From assembly GCF_023638055.1 (NCBI RefSeq), contig NZ_JAKRVY010000011.1, forward strand, positions 1 through 64,000: DNA of 64,000 nt, read 5' to 3'. Positions 62,618 through 64,000 of the stretch are shown one piece after another. Both the position numbers and the translations under genes were made by a program. The notes beneath the pieces are model-generated. The model was not told where the DNA came from, did not search any database, and worked only from the letters and a program-made list of their open reading frames with translations. Each line of letters begins with the position of its first letter. The stretch's first letter is position 1. Source of the stretch: Natranaeroarchaeum aerophilus. Its GTDB lineage: Archaea > Halobacteriota > Halobacteria > Halobacteriales > Natronoarchaeaceae.

Positions 62618-64000
62618 ATGACTGAGGCCTACTTCGTTCATACTAATCGGCAACATCACAATCCAATCGATTTTGGACGGCTGTTCGAGGACGTCAGCGT
62701 AGCCGCGACGTTTGCCGACAAGTCGGAGTACGGGGAACAGCTTCAACCCCTGAATGAGGGCGACAGGGTGCTGATGTATGATCAACCCTCTGGCACTTAT
62801 GTTGGAGTTGGGACTGTGTCGGAGCCGTGGAGTGGTGAAGGTGTTACTGACCCTAAAAAAAAGGTCGCCCCAGATGATGATGTCGAAGAGTTTCACGTCG
62901 GCATCGATTGGGAACACTGGCGCCACCCGACGAATGGCTACAATCGGGCGAAGGTCAACCGGATTTTGGGATATGACGAGGCCTATGCTCCTCCACAGTC
63001 GGTTATGCCGATCATAAACCCTGATGAACAGGCGATCGAGCGAGTATACAGCATAATTAGTGACGGTGGAGAGATACCTACAATATTGACTTCCGACAAG
63101 CGGGAGGTACTCGAAGAGTGGCGAGAAGTCGCGGAAAACCACATCGCTGGCGAGGAATTTGATTTCGAAAACCACGACAGGACGAAAGATATCCGAGAGC
63201 GAGCGGATGCGTTCATCGACGATCCCACCTCGGAACGGTTCAAGTCGATGTGGGACCGGATGCATGCCGCTATTCAACGTGGTAATGCCGAGAATATACT
63301 GTCCAAGTGGGACAACTCGATTAAGGAACTTGCGGATCTTATAAAAGAAATTCGTGATGCCAATCAATACAACGAACAGTGGGAATCTGAACTAGGTGGT
63401 AAAACGACGGTCCGGGAACTCTTTGGCAACCTCCATATTGAGGAGTACCCGATAATCAACGCCGCCACTGAGAGCGGTCTGGCCTTCTTCGACTACGACC
63501 AACCAGACTCCTACGCAGAGGGCGTTGAGGAGTTCGAAGATTTCCTCGAAACATATGAGCAAGTTGTTGGCCACGCGACAGCGGAAGCTGATCACGGACT
63601 CGAGGTCCAGATCAGGCTTGAGGTGGATCAGCTATTCAACGTGATCGACAAGGTCGACGAGTCGAGTATCGAGAACGAATCTTCTGACGCGGCAATCCGA
63701 CTCTACCGGGCGGTGCTTGACGCCAAGACCGACTCTGGTGCTGAGGGCGGCGACGGATCGACGACAACAATCCAGGACCTCGCTGGGACGGACGCCAACT
63801 CGTTCTGGGTCAATCAAGGTAATCAAGCTGAAATTCGAGACGAATACTTGAGAGCTAAAGTGGATAATGAGTGGCACCACGAGCTTGAACGGGTAGCGGA
63901 AGGCGATGTAATCTTCCATAATTTCGACGACGAGCTCATCGGCTACTCAATCGCCACGGGTCACCACGAAACATACTCCCTCCGCGACCAGAAGTACCAG
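62618..64000 (+). CDS. EVE-domain, McrB-like protein (5' part only)
   Basis: An open frame from ATG 62618 running off the window (at least 461 codons). The first domain (AYFVHTNRQHHNPIDFGRLF, NEGDRVLMYDQPSGTYVGVG) is an EVE/PUA-like modified-base reader. A helical middle (FKSMWDRMHAAIQRGNAENI) resembles the N-terminal domain of McrB-type GTPases. A second EVE-like segment (ANSFWVNQGNQAEIRDEYLR, AEGDVIFHNFDDELIGYSIA) follows from about residue 395. An AAA+ GTPase domain would be expected just beyond the window. TTTTATTTAG about 30 nt upstream fits a leaderless start. Likely a type IV restriction component that senses modified DNA. Confidence 0.7.
   Translation, partial: MTEAYFVHTNRQHHNPIDFGRLFEDVSVAATFADKSEYGEQLQPLNEGDRVLMYDQPSGTYVGVGTVSEPWSGEGVTDPKKKVAPDDDVEEFHVGIDWEHWRHPTNGYNRAKVNRILGYDEAYAPPQSVMPIINPDEQAIERVYSIISDGGEIPTILTSDKREVLEEWREVAENHIAGEEFDFENHDRTKDIRERADAFIDDPTSERFKSMWDRMHAAIQRGNAENILSKWDNSIKELADLIKEIRDANQYNEQWESELGGKTTVRELFGNLHIEEYPIINAATESGLAFFDYDQPDSYAEGVEEFEDFLETYEQVVGHATAEADHGLEVQIRLEVDQLFNVIDKVDESSIENESSDAAIRLYRAVLDAKTDSGAEGGDGSTTTIQDLAGTDANSFWVNQGNQAEIRDEYLRAKVDNEWHHELERVAEGDVIFHNFDDELIGYSIATGHHETYSLRDQKYQ

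Noticed and set aside
1-64000. Insertion sequences, tRNA or rRNA genes and CRISPR arrays
   Set aside because: No transposase domain, cloverleaf with conserved arms, rRNA core sequence or regularly spaced repeat was found by reading; a dedicated search could still find short tRNAs or IS remnants.

Overview
The window is haloarchaeal. The proteins are rich in Asp and Glu, most promoters are TATA boxes about 25-30 nt before leaderless starts, and the genes include Orc1/Cdc6, decayed TFB copies, HerA-NurA-Mre11-Rad50 and an NgAgo-like Argonaute. An Orc1/Cdc6-linked origin, many toxin-antitoxin and defence genes, and about eleven broken genes point to a megaplasmid, secondary replicon or large plasmid-derived island. 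No rRNA, tRNA or CRISPR array was seen.

Layout. 0.7-3.4 kb: an OB-fold DNA-binding protein, then a frameshifted DUF429 gene coupled to a putative nuclease. 3.4-6.2 kb: two decayed TFB copies on either side of a DUF262/DUF1524 (GmrSD-like) gene. 6.2-9.3 kb: two related winged-helix proteins, a TumE-like partner and a zinc-ribbon protein. 9.3-12.9 kb: an HhH-GPD protein and a DUF1998 (Hrq1/MrfA-like) helicase. 13.2-15.4 kb: two broken zinc-ribbon genes and a tandem GIY-YIG-like protein. 15.7-17.5 kb: an HTH/nucleotidyltransferase pair. 18.0-24.2 kb: a small gene and its truncated copy flank a broken DUF234 ATPase and an intact three-gene operon (unknown protein, PD-(D/E)XK-like protein, CDC48-type AAA+ ATPase). 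24.2-27.2 kb: an ArdC/ImmA-type metallopeptidase and an AbiEi/AbiEii pair whose toxin has lost a catalytic Asp. 27.6-42.6 kb: an AAA ATPase divergent from a long-A Argonaute, followed on the plus strand by a PLD/P-loop fusion and Mre11, Rad50, NurA, an unknown protein and HerA. 43.2-46.1 kb: a double-nuclease gene with an in-frame amber codon and an orphan HTH protein. 46.2-49.1 kb: Orc1/Cdc6 with seven origin repeats and an AT-rich unwinding region. 49.1-50.1 kb: remnants of a RecA-like and an MrfB-like gene. 50.2-55.8 kb: a metabolic cluster (YrdC, amidohydrolase, Rieske protein, aconitase-family pair, PaaK-like enzyme). 56.2-64 kb: a SRAP protein, a GHKL-DUF3883 giant protein, an Orc1 pseudogene and the start of an EVE-domain, McrB-like gene that runs off the window.

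Most intact genes outside the origin and the metabolic cluster look like anti-element defence or DNA-end processing. The two strongest candidates for an undescribed system are the three-gene AAA+ operon at 19.3-23.8 kb and the Argonaute/PLD-ATPase/Mre11-Rad50-NurA-X-HerA block at 29.6-42.6 kb. A second, unexplained layer is a roughly 41-bp inverted repeat (TTAACCAAC, 22-24 nt, GTTGGTTAA) that occurs six times, always between genes. Its arms are about three helical turns apart, and two of the copies enclose the AbiE pair.
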